51,059 nucleotides of DNA from Prosthecobacter debontii (lineage in GTDB: Bacteria; Verrucomicrobiota; Verrucomicrobiia; Verrucomicrobiales; Akkermansiaceae), in assembly GCA_945869855.1 (NCBI GenBank), contig CAMBQC010000002.1:1-51059 (forward strand), given 5' to 3'. Below the pieces are notes generated by a model. The model was not told where the DNA came from. It did not search any database and saw nothing but the letters and a program-made list of their open reading frames with translations. Shown in pieces: positions 42,549 through 50,697 of the stretch. Positions within the stretch are counted from its first letter, which is position 1; each line of letters starts with the position of its first letter. Both the position numbers and the translations under genes were made by a program.

Positions 42549-43379
42549 ATGGAAAGCAAATATGGAACAGGCGGATTTTTCCCTAAGAAACGGGTATCGC
42601 GAAGTGGTGTTGGGAAGTCGGAGGAAAAAGGCTGGGATGGCGTTGCGGGCTGGTATGACAAGCTCGTGGGTGCGGATGGCTCGGACTACCACCGGAATGT
42701 GATTCTGCCTGCCGCAATGGATTTGCTCGCCGTGCGCGAGGGCGAGGCGGTGCTCGACCTGTGTTGCGGGCAAGGCGTGCTTGTACGCCATCTTCTTGCC
42801 GCCGGCGCGGAGCGTGTGCTAGGCGTTGATGCCAGCGGAAAACTCATCGGTGCCGCACGCCAGCGCTACGGCGGTGAAAAAAAAGCGGTTTTCCTTCGTG
42901 CCGACGCCTGTGCCAACGGTGATTGGGCGGACGGTTCTTACACCGCCGCTGCCTGTGTAATGGCCGTCCATGATGTGCCGGATTTGAACGGATTGATTTG
43001 TAATATAGTGGCCGCGCTTAAACCCGGCGGGCGAGCGGCTATCGTAATGATGCACCCGTGTTTCCGCATCCCTAAAGAAAGCCACTGGGGCTGGGACGCA
43101 GATCAGAAAGTCCAATACCGTCGACTTGACCGCTACGGGAAAGCCCTAGAGATCGGCATCCAGACAAGGCCGGGACTCGGCACTGCCGAGGGCACCGTTT
43201 TCTACCACAGACCCCTCGCCGAACTTATCAGCACCATGGGAAAGGCCGGACTCGGCATAACAAATTGCACAGAGCTTTTCTCGCACCGCCGTTCACAAAT
43301 CGGCCCCTTCAGCAAGGCCGAGCACCGCGCCGCCGAGGAGTTTCCTCTTTTTCTAGGTCTCGCCGCAGTAAAGCTGTGA
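42549..43379 (+). CDS. SAM-dependent methyltransferase (class I)
   Basis: A 276-residue protein. Motif I is VLDLCCGQGVLVRHLL, with LGVDASGKLIGAARQR for the adenosine ribose site and AVHDVPDLNGLICNIVAALKPGG for the later motifs. The C-terminal region contains YHRPLAELISTMGKAGLGI, a pattern common in small-molecule or quinone-type methyltransferases. The substrate cannot be given. ATG 42549 was chosen; a TTG at 42528 would add seven residues. Confidence 0.85.
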   Translation: MESKYGTGGFFPKKRVSRSGVGKSEEKGWDGVAGWYDKLVGADGSDYHRNVILPAAMDLLAVREGEAVLDLCCGQGVLVRHLLAAGAERVLGVDASGKLIGAARQRYGGEKKAVFLRADACANGDWADGSYTAAACVMAVHDVPDLNGLICNIVAALKPGGRAAIVMMHPCFRIPKESHWGWDADQKVQYRRLDRYGKALEIGIQTRPGLGTAEGTVFYHRPLAELISTMGKAGLGITNCTELFSHRRSQIGPFSKAEHRAAEEFPLFLGLAAVKL

Positions 43380-43440
43380 CTAAATCACGGCGGAATTTCG
43401 CGCTTGTGAGGCATGTCATGGGATTTCAGAGTCAGTTCAC

Positions 43441-44442
43441 ATGAGAGGAGCGGCTACGAATTACGGGGTGTGCATTGCGGGAACCGGCAGCTACGTGCCT
43501 GAAAGGGTGCTTTCAAACGAGGATCTGGCGAAACGCGTGGATACCAGCGACGAGTGGATTTTCTCCCGCACCGGCATCCGCGAGCGGCGGATTGCGGCGG
43601 AGGGCGAGTTCACATCGCACATGGCCACCAACGCCGCGCGCAAGGCTCTGGAACAGGCGGGACTTGAGGCTTCTGAGGTCAAGCTGATCATCGTCGCCAC
43701 GATCACACCCGATACCCTTACTCCCGCCACCGCCTGTTATGTTCAGCAGCAGCTCGGAGCCGTGAACGCGGTTGCTTTCGATATCTCCGCCGCCTGCTCT
43801 GGCTTCCTTTACGCTCTGAAAATCTGCAAGCGCCTTGTCGCCGACGGTGCGTTTGAGAACGCGTTGATCATCGGCGCGGAAAAGCTCTCCGCATTTGTGA
43901 ACTGGGAGGATCGCTCCACCTGTGTGCTCTTCGGCGATGGGGCGGGAGCCGCTGTGCTCCGACGTGCGAAAGCGGGCGAGGGCGAGATTCTCGCAACGGA
44001 GATGGGCACCGACGGCAACCTCACCCACCTTCTGAACATCCCCGGCGGCGGCTCCGCCTGCCCGATCACATCGGAAAACGTTAATACGCACCTCGCAACC
44101 CTCGCCATGCAGGGTAAGGAGGTTTTCAAGCATGCCGTGAATCGTATGAAGGAGGCTGCGGAAACCGTCATCTGCCGCGCGAACCTGCGGGCCGAGGACA
44201 TCGCCTGCGTCATTCCCCACCAAGCTAACCTCCGCATTATCGATGCCATCGCCGAGCGACTCTCCGTGCCCGAAGGCCGAGTTTTCGTGAACCTCGACAA
44301 ATACGGAAATACATCCGCCGCCGCTGTTGCTATCGCCCTCGACGAGGCAGCCCGCTCCGGTGCCTTCAAGCGTGGCGACCACATCGTCCTCGTGGTATTC
44401 GGCGCTGGTCTAACTTGGGCCGCCGCCGCCGTTAGGTGGTGA
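43441..44442 (+). CDS. fabH: Beta-ketoacyl-ACP synthase III
   Basis: A 333-residue condensing enzyme that starts fatty acid synthesis from acyl-CoA and malonyl-ACP. The catalytic cysteine lies in DISAACSGFLYAL, the histidine in VIPHQANLRIIDA and the asparagine in DKYGNTSAAAVAI. The N-terminus has IAGTGSYVPERVLSNEDLA and DEWIFSRTGI. The length is normal. The usual plsX and rpmF neighbours are missing, so it stands alone. Confidence 0.96.
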   Translation: MRGAATNYGVCIAGTGSYVPERVLSNEDLAKRVDTSDEWIFSRTGIRERRIAAEGEFTSHMATNAARKALEQAGLEASEVKLIIVATITPDTLTPATACYVQQQLGAVNAVAFDISAACSGFLYALKICKRLVADGAFENALIIGAEKLSAFVNWEDRSTCVLFGDGAGAAVLRRAKAGEGEILATEMGTDGNLTHLLNIPGGGSACPITSENVNTHLATLAMQGKEVFKHAVNRMKEAAETVICRANLRAEDIACVIPHQANLRIIDAIAERLSVPEGRVFVNLDKYGNTSAAAVAIALDEAARSGAFKRGDHIVLVVFGAGLTWAAAAVRW

Positions 44443-44449
44443 TCGCGAC

Positions 44450-44496
44450 CGTGGCTGGGACTTTCCGCCCCGGGCCGTCGTGGGGACATTCTGTCC
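44450..44496. repeat. REP-like palindromic intergenic repeat, copy B
   Basis: CGTGGCTGGGACTTTCC, then CCCCGGGCCGTCGTGGGGAC, with the hairpin GGACA-TTC-TGTCC (483-495 of the 44 kb block). It aligns with copy A at 676-724. The terminal hairpin differs in sequence in the two copies but pairs in both. It sits 8 bp past the fabH stop. Confidence 0.55.
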
Positions 44497-44533
44497 TACT
44501 CTGAACTTTTTCGTTTTTTCTTCAAAAATCCGT

Positions 44534-44562
44534 TTGACGGTAATTTCTTTCTGTGGTTAGCT
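44534..44562 (+). promoter_or_regulatory. Possible promoter upstream of hairpin RNA
   Basis: TTGACG, 17 bp, TTAGCT. The -35 is good and the -10 poor. Transcription would begin near 44569, just before the long hairpin at 44581. Confidence 0.3.
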
Positions 44563-44580
44563 TTTGTGTCGCAAGACAAG

Positions 44581-44651
44581 GCGGCTCGACTGAACGTCCC
44601 TTTGGGTTTTTGGGTTTTTCCCGGGGACAATCGGTCGGGTCGCTTTTTTTT
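44581..44651 (+). terminator. Long hairpin with T8 tail (terminator, attenuator or small RNA end)
   Basis: The 5' arm GCGGCTCGACTG (44581-44592) pairs with CGGTCGGGTCGC (44632-44643) over 12 bp, three of them wobbles. A small internal loop and a second stem GTCCC/GGGAC (44596-44600 with 44624-44628) follow, and then a T-rich loop. Eight T residues (44644-44651) come directly after. It has the form of an intrinsic terminator on the plus strand, 139 bp past fabH and 68 bp before the aminotransferase start. Confidence 0.7.
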
Positions 44652-44718
44652 CCCCTTCGGGAACTGATCCGTCTGCCTCAGCGCTTGCCACGGCCGCCGA
44701 CCCGCCCCTTACTCCCGT

Positions 44719-45558
44719 ATGAGTTTTGTATGGTGCGACGGTGATTTCCTCCCGATCAATGAGTTTAGGGTTTCGCCCTTTGATCGTGGTCTTTGTCATG
44801 GCATGAGCGTGTTCGAAACACTGTTGGCGATCGATGGTGAGCCTCGCCTACTTACCGCACACCTTGACCGTTTACGCGGTGGATTGAACAGGCTGGCGGT
44901 GTCCAACGTGGAAATTTCCGAGGATGGGCTTCGGCGGGCGATGCGGCTGCTGCTGGAAAAAAATGGACTCGGCCGCGGCATGGCGCGCATTCGGTTGGCG
45001 GTGAGTTTCGGTGCGGGACCGCTGAACTACATCGACAGCGGAGCGGCATGGGCATGGATGACGGCCACGCCTGTCGACGAATTACCCGCCGGCATAAGCG
45101 TCACCACAGCTCCGTGGCGCCGTGACCGTGAAAACGTTCTGCGCGGCCTCAAGGTCGGCAACTACGCCGAGCACCTCATCGCCATGGATATGGCGCGCCG
45201 CGAGGGCCACGGGGAAATGCTATTTTTCAACAACGACGACGAACTTTGCGAAGCCGCGATGGCCAATGTTTTCCTAATCCGTTCCGGCTCCCTTCTCACT
45301 CCCGGGCTGGATAGTGGTTGCCTCGCAGGGGTTACCCGCGGTCTCCTCATCCGCCTTGTGGCTGCCCATGGTATCCCATGCCGGGAGAAAACCCTAAAGC
45401 GTTCCGATGTGAGCAAGTGCGAGGGTATGTTCCTCACCTCCTCGATCCGCGGCCCCGTCCGCGTCTCTAGCTACGAAACGCGGCTTTTCGATAAGCATCC
45501 GCTTTTCGACACCGTCCGTGCGATCTGGCTAGAGGAAATGGCGCAGGGCGCAGAGTGA
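44719..45558 (+). CDS. Class IV PLP aminotransferase / aminodeoxychorismate lyase
   Basis: A 279-residue PLP enzyme of fold type IV, the group of PabC, branched-chain and D-amino acid aminotransferases. It has FDRGLCHGMSVFETLLA near the N-terminus, the PLP lysine in LRGLKVGNYAEHL, and ELCEAAMANVFLI. The size and the single-domain form fit PabC, which makes p-aminobenzoate for folate, but specificity within the family cannot be read reliably. It is preceded by a long hairpin with T8, which may be an attenuator. Confidence 0.85.
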   Translation: MSFVWCDGDFLPINEFRVSPFDRGLCHGMSVFETLLAIDGEPRLLTAHLDRLRGGLNRLAVSNVEISEDGLRRAMRLLLEKNGLGRGMARIRLAVSFGAGPLNYIDSGAAWAWMTATPVDELPAGISVTTAPWRRDRENVLRGLKVGNYAEHLIAMDMARREGHGEMLFFNNDDELCEAAMANVFLIRSGSLLTPGLDSGCLAGVTRGLLIRLVAAHGIPCREKTLKRSDVSKCEGMFLTSSIRGPVRVSSYETRLFDKHPLFDTVRAIWLEEMAQGAE

Positions 45559-45583
45559 TACCGACACCCTATGGTATTTTGCT

Positions 45584-45612
45584 TTGACGAAATACTGGGT
45601 TTTCCGTAGTAA
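45584..45612 (+). promoter_or_regulatory. Candidate promoter for TPM-domain gene
   Basis: TTGACG, 17 bp, TAGTAA. The leader to ATG 45626 would be only about 7 nt. Same -35 and spacing as the ribosomal promoters in this window. Confidence 0.35.
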
Positions 45613-45625
45613 TGTCTCGAGAAAT

Positions 45626-46288
45626 ATGAAATGTCCGCGATGTGTGCAACTGATCTACCGGGCGGCGGTGGTCTGCCCTCACTGCGGATTCGGCATGGCG
45701 GACTCTGACCGGATGTTCGGGGATAGCGGAGTGAAGCTGCGTAGCCTGACGGATGCGGCGGGTATTTTCCGGCGCAATGACCGCGATCGACTGGAGGATG
45801 AGATGGAGCGGATCGGGAACGTTTTTCCACAGGTTTTCGTGGCGGTCTATACGGGCAGCGTCGGTGAAATGGCGAACCTGCGGCAGTTCGGGTTTTGGCT
45901 GCTGAACCGAGGTTTGTTCGAGGATGTGCCGGTGGAGAAACCGAACGAAGCGGGGATACTGATCGTAATCGATCCCGACTCCAAGGCGGCGGGTATTACT
46001 TTCGGTTACCTACTTGATCCTTTTCTGGAGGAACAGGATACTTTCGATTGCCTCTCGCGGGCTCACGCCTACTGGTTGGAGGGAAGGTATACGGAGGGCT
46101 TGCTGAAATGCCTTAGCCAACTCCAGAAACTTCTCAGGAAACGCTCCCGCCAGGCGCGGCGCGATCCGGAGAGGTATGAGCGTAAGGTCGCAATCCCGGT
46201 TGCGGTGGGCGATCTGGTCAGAAAAATCCGCGAAGGCAACCGCCCGACTGTGGTGCCATCCGAAAAGGTTAAGGAGGTGGCGAGATGA
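45626..46288 (+). CDS. Zinc-ribbon and TPM-domain protein
   Basis: A 220-residue protein. An N-terminal zinc ribbon (CPRC with CPHCG, about residues 3-23) precedes a TPM domain (about 45-185), recognised by DAAGIFRRNDRDRLEDEMER and NEAGILIVIDPDSKAAGI. TPM domains are found in thylakoid repair phosphatases and YgcG-like membrane proteins. There is no signal peptide or membrane segment, so it is probably cytoplasmic or held by its partner. ATG 45626 was preferred to a TTG at 45584, which is part of a possible promoter. Its stop overlaps the next gene by ATGA. Confidence 0.75.
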   Translation: MKCPRCVQLIYRAAVVCPHCGFGMADSDRMFGDSGVKLRSLTDAAGIFRRNDRDRLEDEMERIGNVFPQVFVAVYTGSVGEMANLRQFGFWLLNRGLFEDVPVEKPNEAGILIVIDPDSKAAGITFGYLLDPFLEEQDTFDCLSRAHAYWLEGRYTEGLLKCLSQLQKLLRKRSRQARRDPERYERKVAIPVAVGDLVRKIREGNRPTVVPSEKVKEVAR

Positions 46289-46569
46289 ATTCTTGCCTTG
46301 CGGTCATAATTTTATCGGTCGCATTGCCGGACTGGATCAAGCAGGGCGGTATGGTTGCCGTCGCGGTTTTCGGCGGATTGTTAGTGCTATGGTTCGCGGT
46401 CGCGTGGTGGCGGGGTAGGGCGAGGTTTCGTTTCCCGGAATTTGAGGTGGAACCGCGATTGGGCGGTAGCCACGCGGCAGGCATCGGGGCTGTGATTTCT
46501 TTTGGAAGTTCCGCTGTCCCGCCCGCGATGCAGCGGAATCGCGTGCCGGATTACATGCGCAGGGCGTGA
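46285..46569 (+). CDS. Small single-pass membrane protein
   Basis: A 94-residue protein. A membrane segment (MVAVAVFGGLLVLWFAVAWW) is followed by a basic stretch and a soluble tail. Coupled translation with the TPM gene (ATGA overlap) suggests it anchors or assists that protein. I do not recognise the family. Confidence 0.65.
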   Translation: MNSCLAVIILSVALPDWIKQGGMVAVAVFGGLLVLWFAVAWWRGRARFRFPEFEVEPRLGGSHAAGIGAVISFGSSAVPPAMQRNRVPDYMRRA

Positions 46570-46627
46570 TGACGGAATTCGCGGCTTGGAATCCGGCGTC
46601 GCGCGAGATACGTTTAACTAGTTTCCG

Positions 46628-46906
46628 ATGACAAATCCCCACGACCATCCCACCGCTCTCAAAGATCTACAGGACTCCATTTACCGGGAGAAAGTCCTGC
46701 GGGCGCGGGCAATGACGAGGGAGGAAAGAATATCCGCTGTCTTTGAGCAGTCCGGATTTCAATTCGGAATGATGCTCGCTGGAGCCATGGCTCGTATTGA
46801 GACCGATGATGAGAGCCTCGGTTGGCAGGAAGTGAGAAAAGGCTTGGATCGTCTCGATCGCGTCCGAGAGCACGGCTTCTATTCCAAAACAAAGCCCGCC
46901 GCCTGA
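46628..46906 (+). CDS. Small protein upstream of nucleotidyltransferase (possible antitoxin-like partner)
   Basis: A 92-residue helical protein. The phrase SIYREKVLRARAMTREERIS resembles small proteins I recall preceding nucleotidyltransferase genes in Planctomycetes and Verrucomicrobia. Its stop overlaps the next start (TGATG), showing coupling. The toxin-antitoxin idea is inference from layout and size only. Confidence 0.65.
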   Translation: MTNPHDHPTALKDLQDSIYREKVLRARAMTREERISAVFEQSGFQFGMMLAGAMARIETDDESLGWQEVRKGLDRLDRVREHGFYSKTKPAA

Positions 46907-47469
46907 TGGAAATTACAACTATCGCAACACAGGTTCTTGATCGAATCGAAAGCACCGGAGTACCCTACATGCTTGTCGGGGCTATTGCCGCCGGTGCCCA
47001 TGGGATACCGAGATCCACGCGAGATGTCGATTTTCTCGTCCCTGTGACATTCGGTGGCGGGGTTAACGCTATCATAAACGCTCTTGAGGATATCGTCTTA
47101 TTCGAGCAACAGGCCGTCTTCGACACACTCACATGGGGGAAACGACACGTCGGCCAAACCATCTCACCACCGCCCATAAAAATCGAACTTTTCGAACTTT
47201 TCGATGATGCATTCGTCATGGAGGAGTTCGAGCGCAGGCAGCAAATTTTCATACCTATTCTCAAACGGAAAGCTTGGGTTCCAAAGGCGGAAGATGTCAT
47301 CGTTCAAAAACTCCGATGGGGTCGCGATAAGGATCTGGCCGATGTCATCGACATACTAGCCGTGCAGGGCACGGATCGGCTCGACATGCCCTACATCAGG
47401 AACTGGTGCGCTATCCACAAGACCACCGCCCGCCTCGAAGCTGCGCTCGCCCAAATCCCACCCTTTTGA
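46906..47469 (+). CDS. Nucleotidyltransferase-fold protein (AbiEii / DUF6036-like)
   Basis: A 187-residue protein. The N-terminal nucleotidyltransferase motif reads YMLVGAIAAGAHGIPRSTRD followed by VDFLV, with the metal-binding Asp pair (DVD). A C-terminal helical part contains KAEDVIVQKLRWGRDKDLAD, as in AbiEii/MNT-type proteins where it follows the fold. The chain begins at ATG 46906, overlapping the stop of the small upstream gene; the frame from 46822 lies in that gene. Such proteins are toxins in some systems, house-cleaning enzymes in others. Confidence 0.8.
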   Translation: MEITTIATQVLDRIESTGVPYMLVGAIAAGAHGIPRSTRDVDFLVPVTFGGGVNAIINALEDIVLFEQQAVFDTLTWGKRHVGQTISPPPIKIELFELFDDAFVMEEFERRQQIFIPILKRKAWVPKAEDVIVQKLRWGRDKDLADVIDILAVQGTDRLDMPYIRNWCAIHKTTARLEAALAQIPPF

Positions 47470-47531
47470 GTCGCTTCCGGCCGTACTTAATACTGGCAAA
47501 GCCGCGCCTGAGGCGTTAATCCATCTGCCCC

Positions 47532-48596
47532 GTGACCAAACACCGCACCGACGACCTCCGTATTTCAGGCATCAATCCGCTCATCTCCCCGGCGGTGCTC
47601 GCCTATTATTTACCGACAACCGGGCACGTCGCTTCCGTCGTCCACACCGCCCGCACCGAGGCGGATGCCATCCTCAATCACCAGGACGACCGCCTGCTCG
47701 CCATCGTCGGGCCGTGCTCGATCCATGACCCTGACGCCGCTCTCGAGTATGCGACACTCCTGAAAGCCGAGGCAGACCGGCATAGGGACGATCTCTGCAT
47801 CATCATGCGCGTCTATTTCGAGAAACCGCGCACCACCGTCGGCTGGAAAGGCCTGATCAACGATCCTCACCTGGACGATTCCTTCGACATCAACCAGGGT
47901 CTGCGCGTTGCCCGCAAACTCCTCATCGATCTGGCCAATATCGGAGTCTCCTCCGGGACGGAATTCCTCGATACGATCTCCCCGCAATACATCGCGGATC
48001 TGATCGCCTGGGGAGCCATCGGCGCACGCACCACCGAGTCCCAGATCCACCGCGAGCTCGCCTCCGGACTCTCCATGCCGGTCGGCTTCAAGAACGGCAC
48101 TGGCGGATCCATCCAGCTGGCACTCGACGCTATCCTCTCCGCCTCACGCCCCCACCACTTTCTCTCCGTCACCAAACAGGGAGTCTCCGCCATTGTCTCG
48201 ACCACCGGAAACCAATCCTGCCACCTGATCCTGCGCGGCGGGAAAACCGGAACCAACTTCGACGCGGAAAGTATCGCCGCCGTGGAAGCCATGCTCACCG
48301 AGCAGAACCTGCCGCTCTCCGTGATGGTCGATTGCTCACACGGCAACTCGAACAAGGACTTCCGCAACCAATCGCTCGTTGCTAAAGCCCTCGCCAACCA
48401 GATCGCCGCCGGATCACGCTCGATCACCTCGGTGATGATCGAGTCAAACCTCGTCGAGGGGAACCAGAAGCTGAACCCCGATCTAACAAAACTCACCCGC
48501 GGCCAATCCGTAACCGACGCCTGCATTAACTGGAACGACACCGTCGAGACTCTAGAAGTCCTCGCCGAAGCCGTCCGCAAGCGCCGTTCCGCGTAA
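47532..48596 (+). CDS. aroG: 3-deoxy-7-phosphoheptulonate synthase, class I
   Basis: A 354-residue enzyme joining phosphoenolpyruvate and erythrose-4-phosphate at the entry to aromatic amino acid synthesis. Hallmarks are LLAIVGPCSIHDPDAALEYA, RVYFEKPRTTVGWKGLINDP, GARTTESQIHRELASGLSMP, FKNGTGGS and MVDCSHGNSNKDFRNQ. This is the AroF/G/H type with an N-terminal feedback region. The start is GTG 47532. The isozyme-specific inhibitor (Phe, Tyr or Trp) cannot be read from sequence. Confidence 0.94.
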   Translation: MTKHRTDDLRISGINPLISPAVLAYYLPTTGHVASVVHTARTEADAILNHQDDRLLAIVGPCSIHDPDAALEYATLLKAEADRHRDDLCIIMRVYFEKPRTTVGWKGLINDPHLDDSFDINQGLRVARKLLIDLANIGVSSGTEFLDTISPQYIADLIAWGAIGARTTESQIHRELASGLSMPVGFKNGTGGSIQLALDAILSASRPHHFLSVTKQGVSAIVSTTGNQSCHLILRGGKTGTNFDAESIAAVEAMLTEQNLPLSVMVDCSHGNSNKDFRNQSLVAKALANQIAAGSRSITSVMIESNLVEGNQKLNPDLTKLTRGQSVTDACINWNDTVETLEVLAEAVRKRRSA

Positions 48597-48605
48597 GCTG
48601 CGCTT

Positions 48606-50339
48606 TCAGCGCTTCCCCTTCGGTGTTTTCAGAAAGGCCTCGATCTCTGGCGCAGTGCGCGTATTCAGAACGTCTTCCCGCCGCAGCCAACCTTTCCTCG
48701 CCACCGCCACGCCGGGCTTGATGTGGTGCAGCCTCGCCCGCGAATGAGCATCGGGATTGATTGAGCACAGCACGCCCTTGTCCCGCGCCCGTTTCCACCA
48801 GCGCCAATCCATATCGAAACGCATGGGGCTGCAGTTCAGCTCGATCACCGTCCGCGTCGCCGCCGCGCAGTCGATGATCCGCGCGTGATCGACCGCGTAG
48901 CCCTCGCGTTTCAGAAGCAACCTGCCGGTCAGGTGCCCGAGCATGGTCACATGCTCGTTTTCCATCGCGCGGCAGATGCGGTCTGTCATCGCCGCCTCAT
49001 CGAGCGAACCGAAGTTGTGAACGGAAGCCACCACGAAATCCAGTTGGGCCATGATCGAGTCCGCGAAATCCAGCGAGCCATCCATGAGGATATCCACCTC
49101 GTTGCCCGCGAAAATCCGGAACCCTCCGAGAGTCGGCTCCAGCTCGCGTATCGTCGCCACTTGTTTGAGTAGCCTTTCCTCATCCAGTCCGCCCGCGAAG
49201 GCGGTTGATTTCGAGTGATCGGAAATGCCGAGGTATTGCAGCCCCAGCTCCATCGCTTCCTCGACCATGCCTTCCAGCGTATCGTGACCATCGGATTCCG
49301 TGGTGTGGTTATGAAACGTCCCGCGCAGATTCATCAGCTCCACGAGGCGCGGCAACTTGTTCTCCGCCGCCGCCTCGATCTCGCCGCGATTCTCGCGCAG
49401 CTCCGGCTCGATGTACTGCAAGCCTAGTAGCCGGTAGATATCCTTTTCCTCGCAAACCTCCGGTCTCGCCGTCGAGTCATCGATCGGATTGAGGCCGTAT
49501 TCATTGAGCGACCAGCCCTTCTTCAGCGCCAACGAACGCAGCGCCACATTGTGCTCCTTCGAGCCGGTGAAATACTGCAACGCGAAGGGGAATTCCTCGT
49601 TTCTGACAGCACGTAGATCGCAATGCATTCCGTTTTTCAAACGCACGGAAGCCTTGGTATCCCCGCAGGCGATCACCGCATCCACCTGCGGCAGAGTGGT
49701 GAAATCCTCGCACACCAGCGCGCCCTCCTTGGTAGCCACGAGGAAATCCAAATCGCCGAGAGTCTCCTTCGCCCTGCGGTAGGAGCCCGCCACCTCCACC
49801 CGCGAAACCTCGGGATGTAACCGCAGAGTCTCCAGCATCCCCTCCACCAGATTGCCGATGCTGCCGTAGAGATAGCGGTCGGCAAACTTCTCATTCGCCG
49901 CCATCCCTTCGAGGATCTTTGCCTGGGTCTTCACGCCGAATCCCGTCAGCCCCGCGACTTTACCTTCCTCACACGCGGCTTTTAGCATCTCCAGGGAATT
50001 TACACCCAGTGCGTCATACAATACCTTGATCTTCTTCGGGCCGAGTCCTTGCACTTCGAAAAGATTAAAAATCGTCTCGGGGAATTCCTTTTTCAGGTTC
50101 TCGTAAAAGCCCAAGCTTCCGGTCTTCGCCATCTCCCCGAGCTTGTCGCGCAGCGCGTCGCCGATCCCCTTGATACCCTTCAGGTCGTCGTTTTTCGCCA
50201 GTTCCACCACATCGCCCTCCATCGCGAGCACGGTTTCCGCCCCCTGACGGTAAGCCCGCACCTTGAACGGATTCTCGCCTTTCAGCTCCAGCAATAGAGC
50301 AATCCTCTCCAATATTTCCGCCATCCCTTCCCGATTCAT
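48606..50339 (-). CDS. polX: DNA polymerase/3'-5' exonuclease PolX
   Basis: A 577-residue family X DNA polymerase for gap-filling repair. Domains in order: an HhH-like N-terminal region (FKVRAYRQGAETV, then LKGIKGIGDALRDKLGEM), a polymerase-beta nucleotidyltransferase core with GSYRRAKETLGDLDFLV (catalytic Asp pair), and a C-terminal PHP domain with GTFHNHTTESDGHDT and ISDHSKSTAFAGGL for exonuclease activity. The length fits bacterial PolX. The stop at 48606 is 10 bp from the convergent DAHP synthase gene. Confidence 0.95.
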   Translation of the reverse strand: MNREGMAEILERIALLLELKGENPFKVRAYRQGAETVLAMEGDVVELAKNDDLKGIKGIGDALRDKLGEMAKTGSLGFYENLKKEFPETIFNLFEVQGLGPKKIKVLYDALGVNSLEMLKAACEEGKVAGLTGFGVKTQAKILEGMAANEKFADRYLYGSIGNLVEGMLETLRLHPEVSRVEVAGSYRRAKETLGDLDFLVATKEGALVCEDFTTLPQVDAVIACGDTKASVRLKNGMHCDLRAVRNEEFPFALQYFTGSKEHNVALRSLALKKGWSLNEYGLNPIDDSTARPEVCEEKDIYRLLGLQYIEPELRENRGEIEAAAENKLPRLVELMNLRGTFHNHTTESDGHDTLEGMVEEAMELGLQYLGISDHSKSTAFAGGLDEERLLKQVATIRELEPTLGGFRIFAGNEVDILMDGSLDFADSIMAQLDFVVASVHNFGSLDEAAMTDRICRAMENEHVTMLGHLTGRLLLKREGYAVDHARIIDCAAATRTVIELNCSPMRFDMDWRWWKRARDKGVLCSINPDAHSRARLHHIKPGVAVARKGWLRREDVLNTRTAPEIEAFLKTPKGKR

Positions 50340-50692
50340 GTCGGCGGGAATATGTGCGTCGTGCTCCGCACGCGCAAGCGCAACGCGCTTTTGAGTGCGG
50401 CGAGCATCGCCGCTTTTTTATTCTTATGCCCGATCAACGGGCGGTGACTGGAAAGTTCGCAGCGCACAAGGCAAACGAGCCGGACGTGAATGAAAGCGGC
50501 GAAACATCGCCGCACTCAAAAGCCTCCGGTAGGGCTGATCCGGCTCGGTCGGCCCATTTCAAAAATAGAACGGCCATAGTCATCTGACGGGAGTAAAATC
50601 CCGGAAGAAAGCATTCCTCCGCGAGATTTCACGACCTTTCCGAGATTACGGCTCATGCGTTTTCGATCAGGGCCGACCGAGCCGGATCGGCC
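50340..50692. other. Gap of nested inverted repeats
   Basis: About 350 bp between two minus-strand genes, filled with palindromic repeats (listed separately). It also contains the short palindrome GCCCG-ATCAA-CGGGC near 50428-50442. No coding frame of note was seen. Confidence 0.65.
50387..50523. repeat. Inverted repeat pair 1
   Basis: Left arm 50387-50416 begins GCTTTTGAGTGCGGCGA; right arm 50493-50523 is its near-perfect reverse complement ending CGCCGCACTCAAAAGC. Each arm is itself palindromic (GCGGCGA with TCGCCGC). The arms are about 30 bp and separated by 76 bp. Confidence 0.8.
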
Positions 50693-50697
50693 CTACC
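50528..50697. repeat. Inverted repeat pair 2, overlapping a stop codon
   Basis: Left arm 50528-50555 begins GGTAGGGCTGATCCGGCTCG; right arm 50670-50697 is its reverse complement with one mismatch in 28 bp. The right arm contains the palindrome GGGCCGA/TCGGCCC and the TAG stop codon of the spermidine-synthase-like gene. Confidence 0.8.
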
